From Amycolatopsis thermoflava N1165 (GTDB taxonomy: Bacteria > Actinomycetota > Actinomycetes > Mycobacteriales > Pseudonocardiaceae): 64,000 nt of DNA. Below are positions 15,140-22,812 of this stretch, in pieces (position 1 is the first letter of the stretch; every line of letters starts with the position of its first letter). The position numbers and the translations under genes were made by a program. The stretch spans positions 7,209,909 through 7,273,908 of the forward strand of contig NZ_KI421511.1 in the NCBI RefSeq assembly GCF_000473265.1. Reading direction: 5' to 3'. The notes below the pieces were generated by a model. It had not been told where the DNA came from. It saw only the letters and a list, made by a program, of their open reading frames with translations, and did not search any database.

Positions 15140-16026
15140 CCGCGATGGGCTTCGCGCACACCGGGCAGCACCGGTCGAAGCCCGTGCAGCTGTGGGCCCA
15201 GGGCGAGGCGCGGGTGCTGCTCAACGCGACCGGCGGGCCCACCGAGATCAGCGCGCTGGCGGTGGCGAGCGCGGACCCGGCGCGCTCGGCGGAGCGGGCG
15301 GAGTCGTTCCACGCGCCGGTGCTGCCCCGCGAGCACCGTGCGGGCGAGGCGGACCTGTCCGCGGTGGCCGCCCCGGACGGCACGGCGGTGTTCTTCTGCC
15401 GAGACGGCTGGCTGTCGGACTTCACGCCGACCGGTTCATCCGCCGCGGGCGCCGGGTTGCTGGGCACCGACCACGTGTCGTTGAGCCAGCCGTTCGACAA
15501 CTTCGACGAGGCCGCGTTGTTCTACCGCACGGTGCTCGGGCTGCACCCGGAGATGCCGACCGAGTTCGCCGCGCCGTTCGGCCTGATCCGCAGCCGGGCG
15601 GTCACCAACCCGGCCAACACGGTGCGGATCGCGCTGAACGTGGCGCTGCTGCGCCGCGGCGAGTGGGCGCCCGGCGTGCCCGACCCGCAGCACATCGCCT
15701 TCACCAGCGACGACGTGCTGGCCACGGCCAAGGCGATGCACGCGGCCGGCGCGCCGTTGCTGGAGATCCCGGCCAACTACTACGACGACCTGGACGCCCG
15801 GCTGGCCCCGCCGCCGGACCTGCTCGCCGCCCTGCGCGAGTACTCGGTGCTCTACGACCGCGACGAGCACGGCGAGTTCCTGCACTTCTACACCGAGGTT
15901 CTGGGTTCGCGGGTGTTCTTCGAGGTGGTCCAGCGCATCGGCGGCTACCGCGGCTACGGGGCCGCCAACGCGCCGGTGCGGATGGCCGCGCACCGGCGGC
16001 TGCGGCTGGCGCGTCAGTCCGGCTGA
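15100..16026 (+). CDS. 4-hydroxyphenylpyruvate-dioxygenase-like domain (C-terminal half of the split dehydratase gene)
   Basis: 308 residues if begun at the GTG at 15100. It reads VDEATGPQLAAALTAMGFAH, TGQHRSKPVQLWAQGEARVL, LGTDHVSLSQPFDNFDEAAL, FYRTVLGLHP, PQHIAFTSDDVLATAKAMHA, and HGEFLHFYTEVLGSRVFFEV. That is two VOC modules with the His/His/Glu ligand positions of the HPPD-like tail of QuiC-type proteins. It continues the preceding domain in the -1 frame: one extra G after GTG at 15097 would give EVAVDEA and join the two. This is therefore either a frameshift (real or sequencing) or an overlapping split gene. The stop is overlapped by the next convergent gene. Confidence 0.75.
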   Translation: MDEATGPQLAAALTAMGFAHTGQHRSKPVQLWAQGEARVLLNATGGPTEISALAVASADPARSAERAESFHAPVLPREHRAGEADLSAVAAPDGTAVFFCRDGWLSDFTPTGSSAAGAGLLGTDHVSLSQPFDNFDEAALFYRTVLGLHPEMPTEFAAPFGLIRSRAVTNPANTVRIALNVALLRRGEWAPGVPDPQHIAFTSDDVLATAKAMHAAGAPLLEIPANYYDDLDARLAPPPDLLAALREYSVLYDRDEHGEFLHFYTEVLGSRVFFEVVQRIGGYRGYGAANAPVRMAAHRRLRLARQSG

Positions 16027-16355
16027 GCGAAGACCTCGGGGTAGGCGGTGAACACCGGGTTCGCCGCCACCCAGTCCCACAGCTCGTCGGTGATGTCGCC
16101 GTAGATCTCCGCTTCCACCATGTCCGCGCACTCGCCGCCGCGCTCGAGCAGGGCCGCTCCGCGGTCGTTGTGCGCGAAGGCGGCGTCCACGTCGGCGTAC
16201 TCCTCGATGACGACGTAGCTGCCCGGCTCCCCGGAGAACCAGCGGTAGGTCAGCGTGCCCGGCTCGCTCGCGGCCTGGTCGCGCAGCGCGCGGGCGACCT
16301 CCTCGAACCCGTGGTGGTCGTGGACGTCGAAGCGGGCGCGCACGTAGAAGCTCAT
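16014..16355 (-). CDS. Antibiotic-biosynthesis-monooxygenase-like (ABM) protein
   Basis: 113 residues with the ferredoxin-like ABM/quinol monooxygenase pattern: SFYVRARFDVHDHHGFEEVA, RALRDQAASEPGTLTYRWFS, YVVIEEYADVDAAFAHNDRG, followed by an acidic tail. Such proteins act as cofactor-less oxygenases, or as stress proteins, on quinol-like compounds. The ATG at 16355 lies just upstream of the SigK gene on the other strand (83 bp gap). It overlaps the end of the HPPD-like gene by 13 bp. Confidence 0.7.
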   Translation of the reverse strand: MSFYVRARFDVHDHHGFEEVARALRDQAASEPGTLTYRWFSGEPGSYVVIEEYADVDAAFAHNDRGAALLERGGECADMVEAEIYGDITDELWDWVAANPVFTAYPEVFAQPD

Positions 16356-16438
16356 CCCCGAATCCAACCAGCGATCCGGCCCATCCGGTCCCGTTTCGGC
16401 GCCGAACACAGGGCGTCGGTGTGAGGGAGGATGACGGG

Positions 16439-17032
16439 ATGGACGATCCGGTCCGGGCGATGCGCCCGGCCGCGCCGGGGCAGGCGGGCCCCTCGCCCGA
16501 GGACCTGATGGCCCAGGTCGCACGGGGGAGCGAGGCGGCGTTCGAGCAGCTCTACGACGTCGTGGCCGGCCCGGTGTTCGGCGTGGTGCGGCGGGTGGTG
16601 CGCGACGTGGCCCAGTCCGAGGAGGTCGCGCAGGAGGTCCTGGTCGAACTGTGGCGCACCGCGGCGCGGTACGACCGCGGGCAGGGCAGCGTGCTGAACT
16701 GGTCGCTGACCTTGGCGCACCGCCGCGCGGTCGACCGGGTGCGGTCGGCGCAGGCGCGCACCGACCGCGAGCAGCGGGCCGGTGCGATGGCGCCGGGGCG
16801 GGAGTTCGACGAGGTGATGGAGGCGGTCACCGCCCGGCTGGAGCGGGAGCAGGTGCGCCGCTGCCTGAACGGGCTGACCGAGCTGCAACGCGAGTCGATC
16901 ATGCTGGCCTACTACGGCGGCCACACCTACCCGGAGGTCGCGGACCTGCTGCAGAGTCCACTCGGGACGGTCAAGACGAGGATGCGGGACGGCCTGATCC
17001 GCCTGCGCGACTGCCTGGGGGTGACGCGGTGA
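16439..17032 (+). CDS. sigK: ECF RNA polymerase sigma factor SigK
   Basis: 197 residues of ECF sigma type. Region 2: EAAFEQLYDVVAGPVFGVVR, SEEVAQEVLVELWRTAARYD, GQGSVLNWSLTLAHRRAVDR, VRSAQARTDREQRAG. Region 4: LTELQRESIMLAYYGGHTYP, EVADLLQSPLGTVKTRMRDG, LIRLRDCLG. The proline-rich start (MRPAAPGQAGPSPEDLMAQV) and the RskA-type anti-sigma gene directly downstream identify the SigK group. In mycobacteria SigK controls secreted antigens and is released by regulated proteolysis of RskA. The ATG at 16439 has GGAGG 8 nt upstream. Confidence 0.85.
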   Translation: MDDPVRAMRPAAPGQAGPSPEDLMAQVARGSEAAFEQLYDVVAGPVFGVVRRVVRDVAQSEEVAQEVLVELWRTAARYDRGQGSVLNWSLTLAHRRAVDRVRSAQARTDREQRAGAMAPGREFDEVMEAVTARLEREQVRRCLNGLTELQRESIMLAYYGGHTYPEVADLLQSPLGTVKTRMRDGLIRLRDCLGVTR

Positions 17033-17754
17033 ACCCGGACGTCCACATGCTGACCGGCGCGTACGCCCTGGACGCACTCGACGAGCTGGAGCGGCGCCGG
17101 TTCGAGGAGCACCTCGCCGGGTGCGCGGACTGCGAGCGAGAGGTGGCCGAACTGCGCGCGACGACGGCCCGGCTCGGGGCCGCGGTGTCCGAGACGCCGC
17201 CCGCGACGCTGCGGGGCCGGGTGCTGCGGGACGTGCGCGAGGTGCGGCAGGAGCCACCCGGCCGCCGGGCGCCGACACGGGGTTCCCGCAGCTGGACGAC
17301 ACGCTTTCTCGCGGCGGCGGCCGTGATCGCGATCGCCGTCGCCGCGGTCGCCGGGGTCCTCGCGGTGCGGGCGGACCGGCAGCTGGAGACCGCGCAGGCG
17401 CAGTACGCGGCAGTGACGCAGCTGCTGGCGGCGCCCGACGTGCAGACGCTGGACGGCGCGGACGCGGGCATCCCGGGCGAGGCGCGGATGGTGATGTCGC
17501 CAAGCCAGGACCGGGCGATGCTGATGATGACCGGAATGCCCGACCAGCCGGCCGACGTGACGTACCAGGCGTGGACGATCGACGCGGCGGGCCCGCACCC
17601 GGCCGGGGTGATGGGACACGCCGGGACGACCGGTGCGCCGCTGATGCTGGCGGGCCTGACGGGGGTGCGCACGGTCGCCGTGACGATCGAACCAGCCGGC
17701 GGCTCGGAGCAGCCGACCAGCGCGCCGGTGGTGCTGTTCACGATGCCGGCGTGA
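17029..17754 (+). CDS. rskA: Anti-sigma-K factor RskA
   Basis: 241 residues. The N-terminal anti-sigma domain has the zinc-binding HxxxCxxC motif (FEEHLAGCADCEREV) preceded by MLTGAYALDALDELERRRFE. One membrane helix (FLAAAAVIAIAVAAVAGVLA) follows at about residues 95-115. The extracytoplasmic RskA domain has MVMSPSQDRAMLMMTGMPD, QPADVTYQAWTID, VAVTIEPAGGSEQPTSAPVV. It sequesters SigK at the membrane until cleaved. The GTG at 17029 overlaps the sigK stop by 4 bp, ensuring coupled translation. Confidence 0.87.
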   Translation: MNPDVHMLTGAYALDALDELERRRFEEHLAGCADCEREVAELRATTARLGAAVSETPPATLRGRVLRDVREVRQEPPGRRAPTRGSRSWTTRFLAAAAVIAIAVAAVAGVLAVRADRQLETAQAQYAAVTQLLAAPDVQTLDGADAGIPGEARMVMSPSQDRAMLMMTGMPDQPADVTYQAWTIDAAGPHPAGVMGHAGTTGAPLMLAGLTGVRTVAVTIEPAGGSEQPTSAPVVLFTMPA

Positions 17755-18292
17755 CGGTGGGGCCGGGATGTGAGCCCGGGTGGTGGTGCCCGGTGGCCGG
17801 GGTGCTCCGGACACTGGGTGCCGCCGCACCCGCGGAAGCATTTCCACACCACGCAATGCCGAATTCACTGGGCGGCCGCCGCACGGCGAGCGGCTGGTGG
17901 CTGGCGCGGGTTGCGGCTCCGCGGTGCTCCGGCCACTGGGTGCCACCGCATGGCGGTGGCTCGTGTGTGGGGTGGCGGTTGCGGCGTGGTGGGGTCCCCG
18001 GTGCTGCGGCTGCTGTGCGTCGCCGCATCGGCGGGCGGTTGGTGAGTGGTCGGGGTGCTTCGGCCACCGCTCCGCGGTGGCTCGTGTGTGGGTGGCGGTT
18101 GCGGCGTGATGGTGGCCCGGGGTTGCCACGGCTGCTGAGCCTCGCCGCACCTGTGGGCGACCGGTGAGTGGCCCGGGGCGCTCCGGCCGCCGGGTGCCGC
18201 CGCACTCGCGGGCGGCTGGTGAGTGGGCGGCCACCGCCGCATCCATCAGCGCTGGCCAACACCCGACAGCGCTGGCGTCGGCGAGCGGGAAA
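17755..18292 (+). repeat. Gene-free G/T-rich region with degenerate repeats
   Basis: 538 bp without a convincing gene. The plus strand is strongly G-rich and contains degenerate tandem material. A block beginning GGTGGCTCGTGTGTGG and continuing with GTGGCGGTTGCGGCGTG occurs at about 17955-17988 and again at 18077-18111, about 122 bp apart. CACTGGGTGCC with GCCGCAC or ACCGCA recurs three times. Apparent reading frames here are repetitive and unlike proteins. Confidence 0.55.
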
Positions 18293-18751
18293 TCATCGCC
18301 GCAAGCGGCGTCGTCCGGTGAGGGGGCCCAGGCCGGACCGCCACCACGCCGGCCACGCGCCGGGCCGTCCCGCGACGGCCATCGCCACCGGCATCGAGTC
18401 GAAGAAGGAGTCCCGGCGCGTCACGCGGCCGTCGGCGGTCAGCCACAGCTCGTCCACGGCCCGGAAGGCGAGCGGCTTGCCGCGCAGGGTTCCGCTCAGC
18501 CGCAGCTCGATGAACAGCCGGTCCTCCCGGCCCGCCCACGACAGCACCTCGCCCCGCAGGTCCGGCAGGAACCCCAGCAGCCGCTCGGCCTCCCGCCCCC
18601 ACCCCTGCCTGCCCCGCGTCGGCGGCACCATCGGCTGGTTCAGCTCGACGTCTTCGGCCAGCAACGCGTCCCACGCCTGCGGGTGCGGCCGCGCCCAGCC
18701 CTCGGCGAAGGCCGCCACGGCCTTCTCGTGCACGGCGGTCCAGTCGGTCAT
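18293..18751 (-). CDS. NTF2-like / SnoaL-like protein
   Basis: 152 residues: MTDWTAVHEKAVAAFAEGWA, PQAWDALLAEDVELNQPMVP, FLPDLRGEVLSWAGREDRLF, IELRLSGTLRGKPLAFRAVD, ELWLTADGRVTRRDSFFDSM. This is the cone-shaped alpha+beta barrel used by ketosteroid isomerases, SnoaL cyclases and many uncharacterised nuclear-transport-factor-2-like proteins. AAGGAGG lies 6 nt before the ATG. A perfect 23-bp palindrome immediately upstream implies tight repression by a regulator that is not adjacent. The C-terminus ends in a basic stretch (GRRRLRR). Confidence 0.75.
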   Translation of the reverse strand: MTDWTAVHEKAVAAFAEGWARPHPQAWDALLAEDVELNQPMVPPTRGRQGWGREAERLLGFLPDLRGEVLSWAGREDRLFIELRLSGTLRGKPLAFRAVDELWLTADGRVTRRDSFFDSMPVAMAVAGRPGAWPAWWRSGLGPLTGRRRLRR

Positions 18752-18761
18752 CGTCGACCTC

Positions 18762-18784
18762 CTTCTTGCAACGGTTGCAAGAAG
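18762..18784. promoter_or_regulatory. Perfect 23-bp palindrome, TetR-type operator
   Basis: CTTCTTGCAAC (18762-18772), one central G (18773), GTTGCAAGAAG (18774-18784): 11-bp perfect arms. On the minus strand the -10-like TATACT is directly upstream, and the AAGGAGG ribosome site of the NTF2-like gene begins within the dyad's end, so a bound repressor would cover the transcription start. TTGCAAC-N-GTTGCAA is a common TetR/AcrR half-site type. No TetR gene lies next to it. Confidence 0.65.
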
Positions 18785-18827
18785 TATACGGTTCGAAAAC
18801 CGGGCAGGCTGAACTACCCTCGAATTC

Positions 18828-19274
18828 GTGCCAGTCGACGTGCGCACCGAAATCGTGGTCGCGCTGCCCAGGGAAAAGGTGGCGTCCTACGCGGGCGACC
18901 CGTCGAACGCGCCCGAGTGGTACGCCAACATCCTGGACGTCGAATGGGAAACCCGCCCACCGCTGCGCGAGGGCACCCGGCTCGGATTCGTGGCGCGTTT
19001 TCTCGGCCGGACCCGGCGGTACACGTACGAGGTGATCGAACTCGTGCCCGGCGAACGGCTCGTGATGCGCACGGCGCAGGGCCCGTTCCCCATGGAAACC
19101 ACCTACAGCTGGGAATCCCTGGACGCGGACAGCACCCGCATGGTGCTGCGCAACCGTGGCGAGCCGAGCGGATTCGCGAAGGTGGGCAGCCGGATGATGG
19201 CCGCGGCGGTGGAACGCGCGAATCGCAAGGATCTGCGCAGGCTGAAGAACCTGCTCGAAACCGGCCGACCCTAG
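18828..19274 (+). CDS. SRPBCC (START-like) family protein
   Basis: 148 residues of the polyketide-cyclase/dehydrase fold: VDVRTEIVVALPREKVASYA, GDPSNAPEWYANILDVEWET, GTRLGFVARFLGRTRRYTYE, VIELVPGERLVMRTAQGPFP, METTYSWESLDADSTRMVLR, and a C-terminal helix NRKDLRRLKNLLETG. It binds a hydrophobic ligand in a central cavity; the ligand is unknown. The GTG at 18828 starts close to the divergent NTF2-like promoter. Its stop TAG is overlapped by the GTG of the KTSC gene. Confidence 0.8.
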   Translation: MPVDVRTEIVVALPREKVASYAGDPSNAPEWYANILDVEWETRPPLREGTRLGFVARFLGRTRRYTYEVIELVPGERLVMRTAQGPFPMETTYSWESLDADSTRMVLRNRGEPSGFAKVGSRMMAAAVERANRKDLRRLKNLLETGRP

Positions 19275-19486
19275 TGCGCCGCCGCCCCGTTTCCTCCAGT
19301 GTGCTCGCTTCGGTCGGGTACGACGCGGCGCGCCGCATTCTGGAGGTGGAATTCCTGCACCACGGGATTTACCGGTACGTCGGCGTGGAAAGCGCTATCT
19401 TCCGCGCGTTGCTGGCCGCGGAGAGCAAGGGCCGCTACTTCCAGGCCCGCATCCGTGACCGCTACCCGCACGAGCGGCTCGCCTGA
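19274..19486 (+). CDS. KTSC domain protein
   Basis: 70 residues, essentially one KTSC domain: SSVLASVGYDAARRILEVEF, LHHGIYRYVGVESAIFRALL, AAESKGRYFQARIRDRYPHE. The domain is small, common in bacteria, sometimes fused to RNA-linked enzymes, and its role is not established. The GTG shares its G with the stop of the SRPBCC gene, so the two form a coupled pair. Confidence 0.78.
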   Translation: MRRRPVSSSVLASVGYDAARRILEVEFLHHGIYRYVGVESAIFRALLAAESKGRYFQARIRDRYPHERLA

Positions 19487-19487
19487 A

Positions 19488-19520
19488 CCGTTCGCCGGCC
19501 GTTCGCCTGCGCGTCGTCTG
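19488..19520 (+). promoter_or_regulatory. PHO-box-like direct repeats upstream of phoX
   Basis: Two consecutive 11-bp units, CCGTTCGCCGG (19488-19498) and CCGTTCGCCTG (19499-19509), are followed by a weaker third, CGCGTCGTCTG (19510-19520). PhoP in Streptomyces and relatives binds 11-bp direct repeat units built on GTTCACC. Position (about 80 bp before the phosphatase start) and the gene's function both fit phosphate control. Confidence 0.5.
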
Positions 19521-19588
19521 CGGTCCCCGCCCGGGTCGGAATCGGCGGTTTTGATCCCTTCGCACGGTTCCCACCACAGGAGGTCGTC

Positions 19589-20974
19589 ATGGCTCCACTT
19601 TCCCGGCGTGATCTGCTGCGCACCGGCGCGGCGAGCGGTCTGGGCGTCATCGTCGCGGGCAGCGTCGACGCGATCGCGGCGCCCGCCGCGGCCGCGCAGG
19701 TCGCCCGCGCCACCGGCTACGGCCCGCTCGTCGACGACCCCGCCGGCCTGCTGGCGCTGCCGAAGGGCTTCCGGTACAAGGTGATCGCGCAGTCCGGCGT
19801 GACGAAGCTGGAGACCGGGGAGTTCACCCCGAGCGACCCCGACGGCATGGCGTGCTTCCGCAGCGGCCGGGACTTCGTGCTGATCAACAACCACGAGATC
19901 GGCGGCAGCGAGCCGCACCGCACGCCCGCGCTGGCGGGCCTCACCTACGACCCGGGCGCCGGTGGCGGCACGACGACCATCGTGGTGGACCGGGAGGGCA
20001 ACCGGAAGAGCGAGTACGTCAGCCTGGCCGGCACGCACAACAACTGCGCGGGCGGCGAGACCCCCTGGGGCACCTGGCTGACCTGCGAGGAGACCGAGCA
20101 GCGCGCCGGTGGCGTGTACCAGAAGGACCACGGTTACGTGTTCGAGGTGGACGCGTTCGACCGCGACGCGAACCTCGAGCCGGTCCCGCTGAAGTTCCTC
20201 GGCCGCTACTCGCACGAGGCCGTCGCCGTCGACCCGAAGACCAGCGAGATCTACCTGACCGAGGACGCGAGCGGCCCGAACGGCCTGTACTTCCGCTGGG
20301 TGCCGCCGAAGGGTTTCCGCGGCGGCAAGGGCGCGCTGCGGGCGCTGGCGCTGTCCGCGGGCGGTGACACGGCGGGCAGGCTGCAGGCGATGAGCGCGTT
20401 CAAGGGCAGCAGGCACATCGACGACCTGTCCGAGGCGACCACGCCGGGCACCCGCTACAAGGTCCGCTGGGTCGACGTGCCCGACCGCGACGCACGCACC
20501 GTGTCGGTGCGCAAGCAGTTCGAGCCGGGCCAGGTGACCCACAGCCGCAAGCTGGAGGGCGCCTACTGGGGCGACGGTGGGGCGTACTTCGTCGCCAGCT
20601 ACGCCCGGATCAGCGACGGCAGCGTCAACGAGCACGACGGCCAGGTGTGGTTCTACGACCCGCGCGCCGAAACGATCGAGCTGAAGACGATCTACGGCGT
20701 GAACCCCGACCCGGACGCCGACACGGACTACGACGGGCCGGACAACATCACCGTGTCCCCGCACGGCGGCCTGATCCTCGCCGAGGACGGGGAGGGCCTG
20801 AGCCACCTCGTCGGCGTCACGCGGGACGGCAAGTCCTACCCGCTGGCGCGCAACGACCTCAACGACAGCGAGTTCACCGGGCCGGTGTTCAGCCAGGACG
20901 GGCGGATCCTGTTCGCCTGCATCCAGAGCCCTGGCCACGTCTTCGCGATCACCGGCCCCTGGGGCGACCGCTGA
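19589..20974 (+). CDS. phoX: PhoX-type (DUF839) exported phosphatase
   Basis: 461 residues. A Tat signal with twin arginines opens the protein (MAPLSRRDLLRTGAASGLGV), with a hydrophobic core and an AAAAA-type cleavage region near residue 35. The mature part has the PhoX pattern: KGFRYKVIAQSG, INNHEIGGSEPHRT, THNNCAGGETPWGTWLTCEE, GRYSHEAVAVDPKTSEIYLT, EDASGPNGLYFRW and PDNITVSPHGGLILAEDGEG. PhoX enzymes are Ca/Fe-dependent periplasmic or secreted alkaline phosphatases that scavenge phosphate. AGGAGG lies 6 nt before the ATG. The upstream PHO-box-like repeats suggest induction in low phosphate. Confidence 0.87.
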   Translation: MAPLSRRDLLRTGAASGLGVIVAGSVDAIAAPAAAAQVARATGYGPLVDDPAGLLALPKGFRYKVIAQSGVTKLETGEFTPSDPDGMACFRSGRDFVLINNHEIGGSEPHRTPALAGLTYDPGAGGGTTTIVVDREGNRKSEYVSLAGTHNNCAGGETPWGTWLTCEETEQRAGGVYQKDHGYVFEVDAFDRDANLEPVPLKFLGRYSHEAVAVDPKTSEIYLTEDASGPNGLYFRWVPPKGFRGGKGALRALALSAGGDTAGRLQAMSAFKGSRHIDDLSEATTPGTRYKVRWVDVPDRDARTVSVRKQFEPGQVTHSRKLEGAYWGDGGAYFVASYARISDGSVNEHDGQVWFYDPRAETIELKTIYGVNPDPDADTDYDGPDNITVSPHGGLILAEDGEGLSHLVGVTRDGKSYPLARNDLNDSEFTGPVFSQDGRILFACIQSPGHVFAITGPWGDR

Positions 20975-21000
20975 CCGGGTGATCCAGCTCATCACCGCTG

Positions 21001-21024
21001 GAGCCTCACACCGGTGTGAGGCTC
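21001..21024. promoter_or_regulatory. Perfect 24-bp palindrome in front of the class IV aminotransferase gene
   Basis: GAGCCTCACACC (21001-21012) followed by GGTGTGAGGCTC (21013-21024). TCTAGG or TAGGTT just after the dyad could be a -10 with the dyad as an over-long spacer, and the ATG at 21038 is only 7 nt further on. This is the geometry of a MerR-family-activated leaderless promoter. A hairpin terminator for phoX is possible, but there is no T-run. Confidence 0.55.
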
Positions 21025-21037
21025 TAGGTTCGGCGGC

Positions 21038-21829
21038 ATGAGCGTTTTCGTCGTCCACCGCAACGGCCGTCCGGCCACCACCGGAGATCTGGCCCCGCTC
21101 GCCTTCGCCGGGTACGCCCACTTCACGGCGATGCAGGTGCGCGGCGGCCGGATCCGCGGTCTCGACCTGCACCTGGACCGGCTGCGTGCCGCGTCGGCCG
21201 AGCTGTTCGGCCGCGCCCTGCCGGACGACGTGGTGCTCGCGCACCTGCGGGCCGCGTTGCGGGAGGGTCCGGCGGACGTCTCGCTGACCGCCACCGTGTA
21301 CTCGCCGGAGTTCTCGGCAGCGGACGCCTCGCCCGAACTGCTGGTCCGCACCGGGCCGGCCACCGACGGCCCGGCCGGCCCGCTGAGCCTGGCGACGTTC
21401 GAGTACGAGCGGGTTCTGCCCGCGTTCAAGCACGTCGGCGAGGTGGCCAAGACGTACTACCCGCGACAGGCGGTGGCGCGCGGCTTCGACGACGCCGCGT
21501 TCGTCGACCGCCACGGCCGGCTCACCGAGGCGTCCATCTGGAACCTGGCGTTCTGGGACGGAGCCTCGGTGGTCTGGCCGGACGCGGCGGTCCTGCGCGG
21601 CATCACGATGGGGATCCTGCGGCGGCAACTCGACCGGTTGGGCGTGCCGCAGCGATCGCAGATCCTGACCGCGGCCGATCTGCCCGCGATGCGCGGGGCG
21701 GTGGTCATGAACTCCTGGACACCCGGCGTGGCGGTGCGCCGGATCGACGACGTGGAGCTGGACACGCCGGAGTCCTTTGTGGAGCTGCTGCACCGCGCCT
21801 ACGCGGAGGAGCCGCTGGTCGCCCCGTGA
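21038..21829 (+). CDS. Aminotransferase class IV family protein
   Basis: 263 residues with the two-domain fold of 4-amino-4-deoxychorismate lyase and branched-chain aminotransferases: the N-terminal GYAHFTAMQVRGGRIRGLDL, HLDRLRAASAELFGRALPDD, and the C-terminal ARGFDDAAFVDRHGRLTEAS, IWNLAFWDGASVVWPDAAVL, RGITMGILRRQLDRLG. The PLP lysine is probably the K in GEVAKTYYPRQAV, where the family's Lys/Arg is expected. The reaction is unknown; this subgroup is common in actinomycetes. Its promoter sits in a perfect 24-bp palindrome, suggesting specific control. Confidence 0.78.
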   Translation: MSVFVVHRNGRPATTGDLAPLAFAGYAHFTAMQVRGGRIRGLDLHLDRLRAASAELFGRALPDDVVLAHLRAALREGPADVSLTATVYSPEFSAADASPELLVRTGPATDGPAGPLSLATFEYERVLPAFKHVGEVAKTYYPRQAVARGFDDAAFVDRHGRLTEASIWNLAFWDGASVVWPDAAVLRGITMGILRRQLDRLGVPQRSQILTAADLPAMRGAVVMNSWTPGVAVRRIDDVELDTPESFVELLHRAYAEEPLVAP

Positions 21830-21835
21830 CGGCGG

Positions 21836-22726
21836 TCAGCGCGCGAACCGCCGGGCGAACTCCGCCACACCGGTCGGCCGGACAGCGGGGTAGCGGTCGT
21901 TGTCGAGCGGCTCGAGCTTGGCTTTCCCGGTGACCATCGCCCAGACGTACTGCAGGGCGACGAAGTCGGCGGGACCGGTGGCGACGGCGCGGCGCCGCCG
22001 GATCTCGGCTTCGAGTTCGGAGACGTCGCCGCGCACGCGGAGTTCGAGACGCCTGCCCGAGCCGCGCTGCAACGCCTCGTGGAACTCCTTCATCGTCAGC
22101 ACGTCCCCGGCCACGCGAACCGGCCGCCCGGCGACGGCCGGATCGAGCGCCACTTCGGCGGTGTAGGCCGCGGTGTCCGCCACCGTGGTGAAGTCGCAGG
22201 GCTGGTCGCCGTCGCCCCAGTAGGCGAACGTGTCGTTGTCCCAGTCGACGATCTCCAGGAACGGCGCGGTCATCACCTCGGTGAACGCGCCGTTCAGGAC
22301 CGAGGTCACCTGCACGTGGGTGCCGGCGAACGCCTCGTGAGCCCGGCGCCGGTGGTCGAGGAAGACGTTGTCGCCGTCGTCGAGGCGGAACAGGTCGACG
22401 GCGAAGTCCGACGGGATCAGCCGCGGCACCCCGGCCTTCTCGGCGGCACGCAGCAGGGTCGTCTGCCCATCGACCACGACGTCTTCCCCGCCCTGCAGCG
22501 CGGAAATCGCCACGTCCGCGCCTTCGAGCAGCCGGGCGAGGCGTTCCGGCCCATCGGTGAGCGAGCCTTCCGCGATCATCACGCCCTTGTCCGCGAGCGC
22601 GTCGACCACCTCGCGCTTGCTGGAGGGCCGGACCAGCGCCCGGACGCGGACGTCCCGCTCCAGCAGGCTGTCCACGATCGCCCCGCCCAGCATGCCGGTC
22701 GCCCCGGCCACCAAAACCTCTGTCAC
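21836..22726 (-). CDS. NmrA-like NAD(P)-binding protein
   Basis: About 296 residues: the Rossmann loop VLVAGATGMLGGAIVDSLLE, VRALVRPSSKREVVDALAD, GADVAISALQGGEDVVVDGQ, LLRAAEKAGVPRLIPSDFAV, and the later DFTTVADTAAYTAEVALDP. The atypical SDR lacks YxxxK, as in NmrA and isoflavone-reductase-like proteins, which either sense NADP(H) or reduce small molecules. I use the GTG at 22726 because AGAGGA lies 6 nt upstream; a GTG at 22744 would also be in frame. Divergent from a MerR gene whose dyad lies in its promoter, so it is probably the MerR target. Confidence 0.82.
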   Translation of the reverse strand: MTEVLVAGATGMLGGAIVDSLLERDVRVRALVRPSSKREVVDALADKGVMIAEGSLTDGPERLARLLEGADVAISALQGGEDVVVDGQTTLLRAAEKAGVPRLIPSDFAVDLFRLDDGDNVFLDHRRRAHEAFAGTHVQVTSVLNGAFTEVMTAPFLEIVDWDNDTFAYWGDGDQPCDFTTVADTAAYTAEVALDPAVAGRPVRVAGDVLTMKEFHEALQRGSGRRLELRVRGDVSELEAEIRRRRAVATGPADFVALQYVWAMVTGKAKLEPLDNDRYPAVRPTGVAEFARRFAR

Positions 22727-22765
22727 TGCCGTTCCTCTCGTCACGTTGACGTGTCCGGCGTCGAA

Positions 22766-22797
22766 GCTAATCCTTGAAATCAGTTACAAGGTCAAGT
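22766..22797 (-). promoter_or_regulatory. MerR-type promoter for the NmrA-like gene
   Basis: On the minus strand TTGACC is followed by a 19-bp spacer and TTAGCT. The spacer holds the imperfect dyad CCTTGTAACTGATTTCAAGG (22772-22791). A 19-bp spacer with a dyad between -35 and -10 is diagnostic of MerR-family activation, and a MerR gene starts 22 bp away on the other strand. Confidence 0.7.
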
Positions 22798-22812
22798 CGC
22801 GGAGGCGGACGG

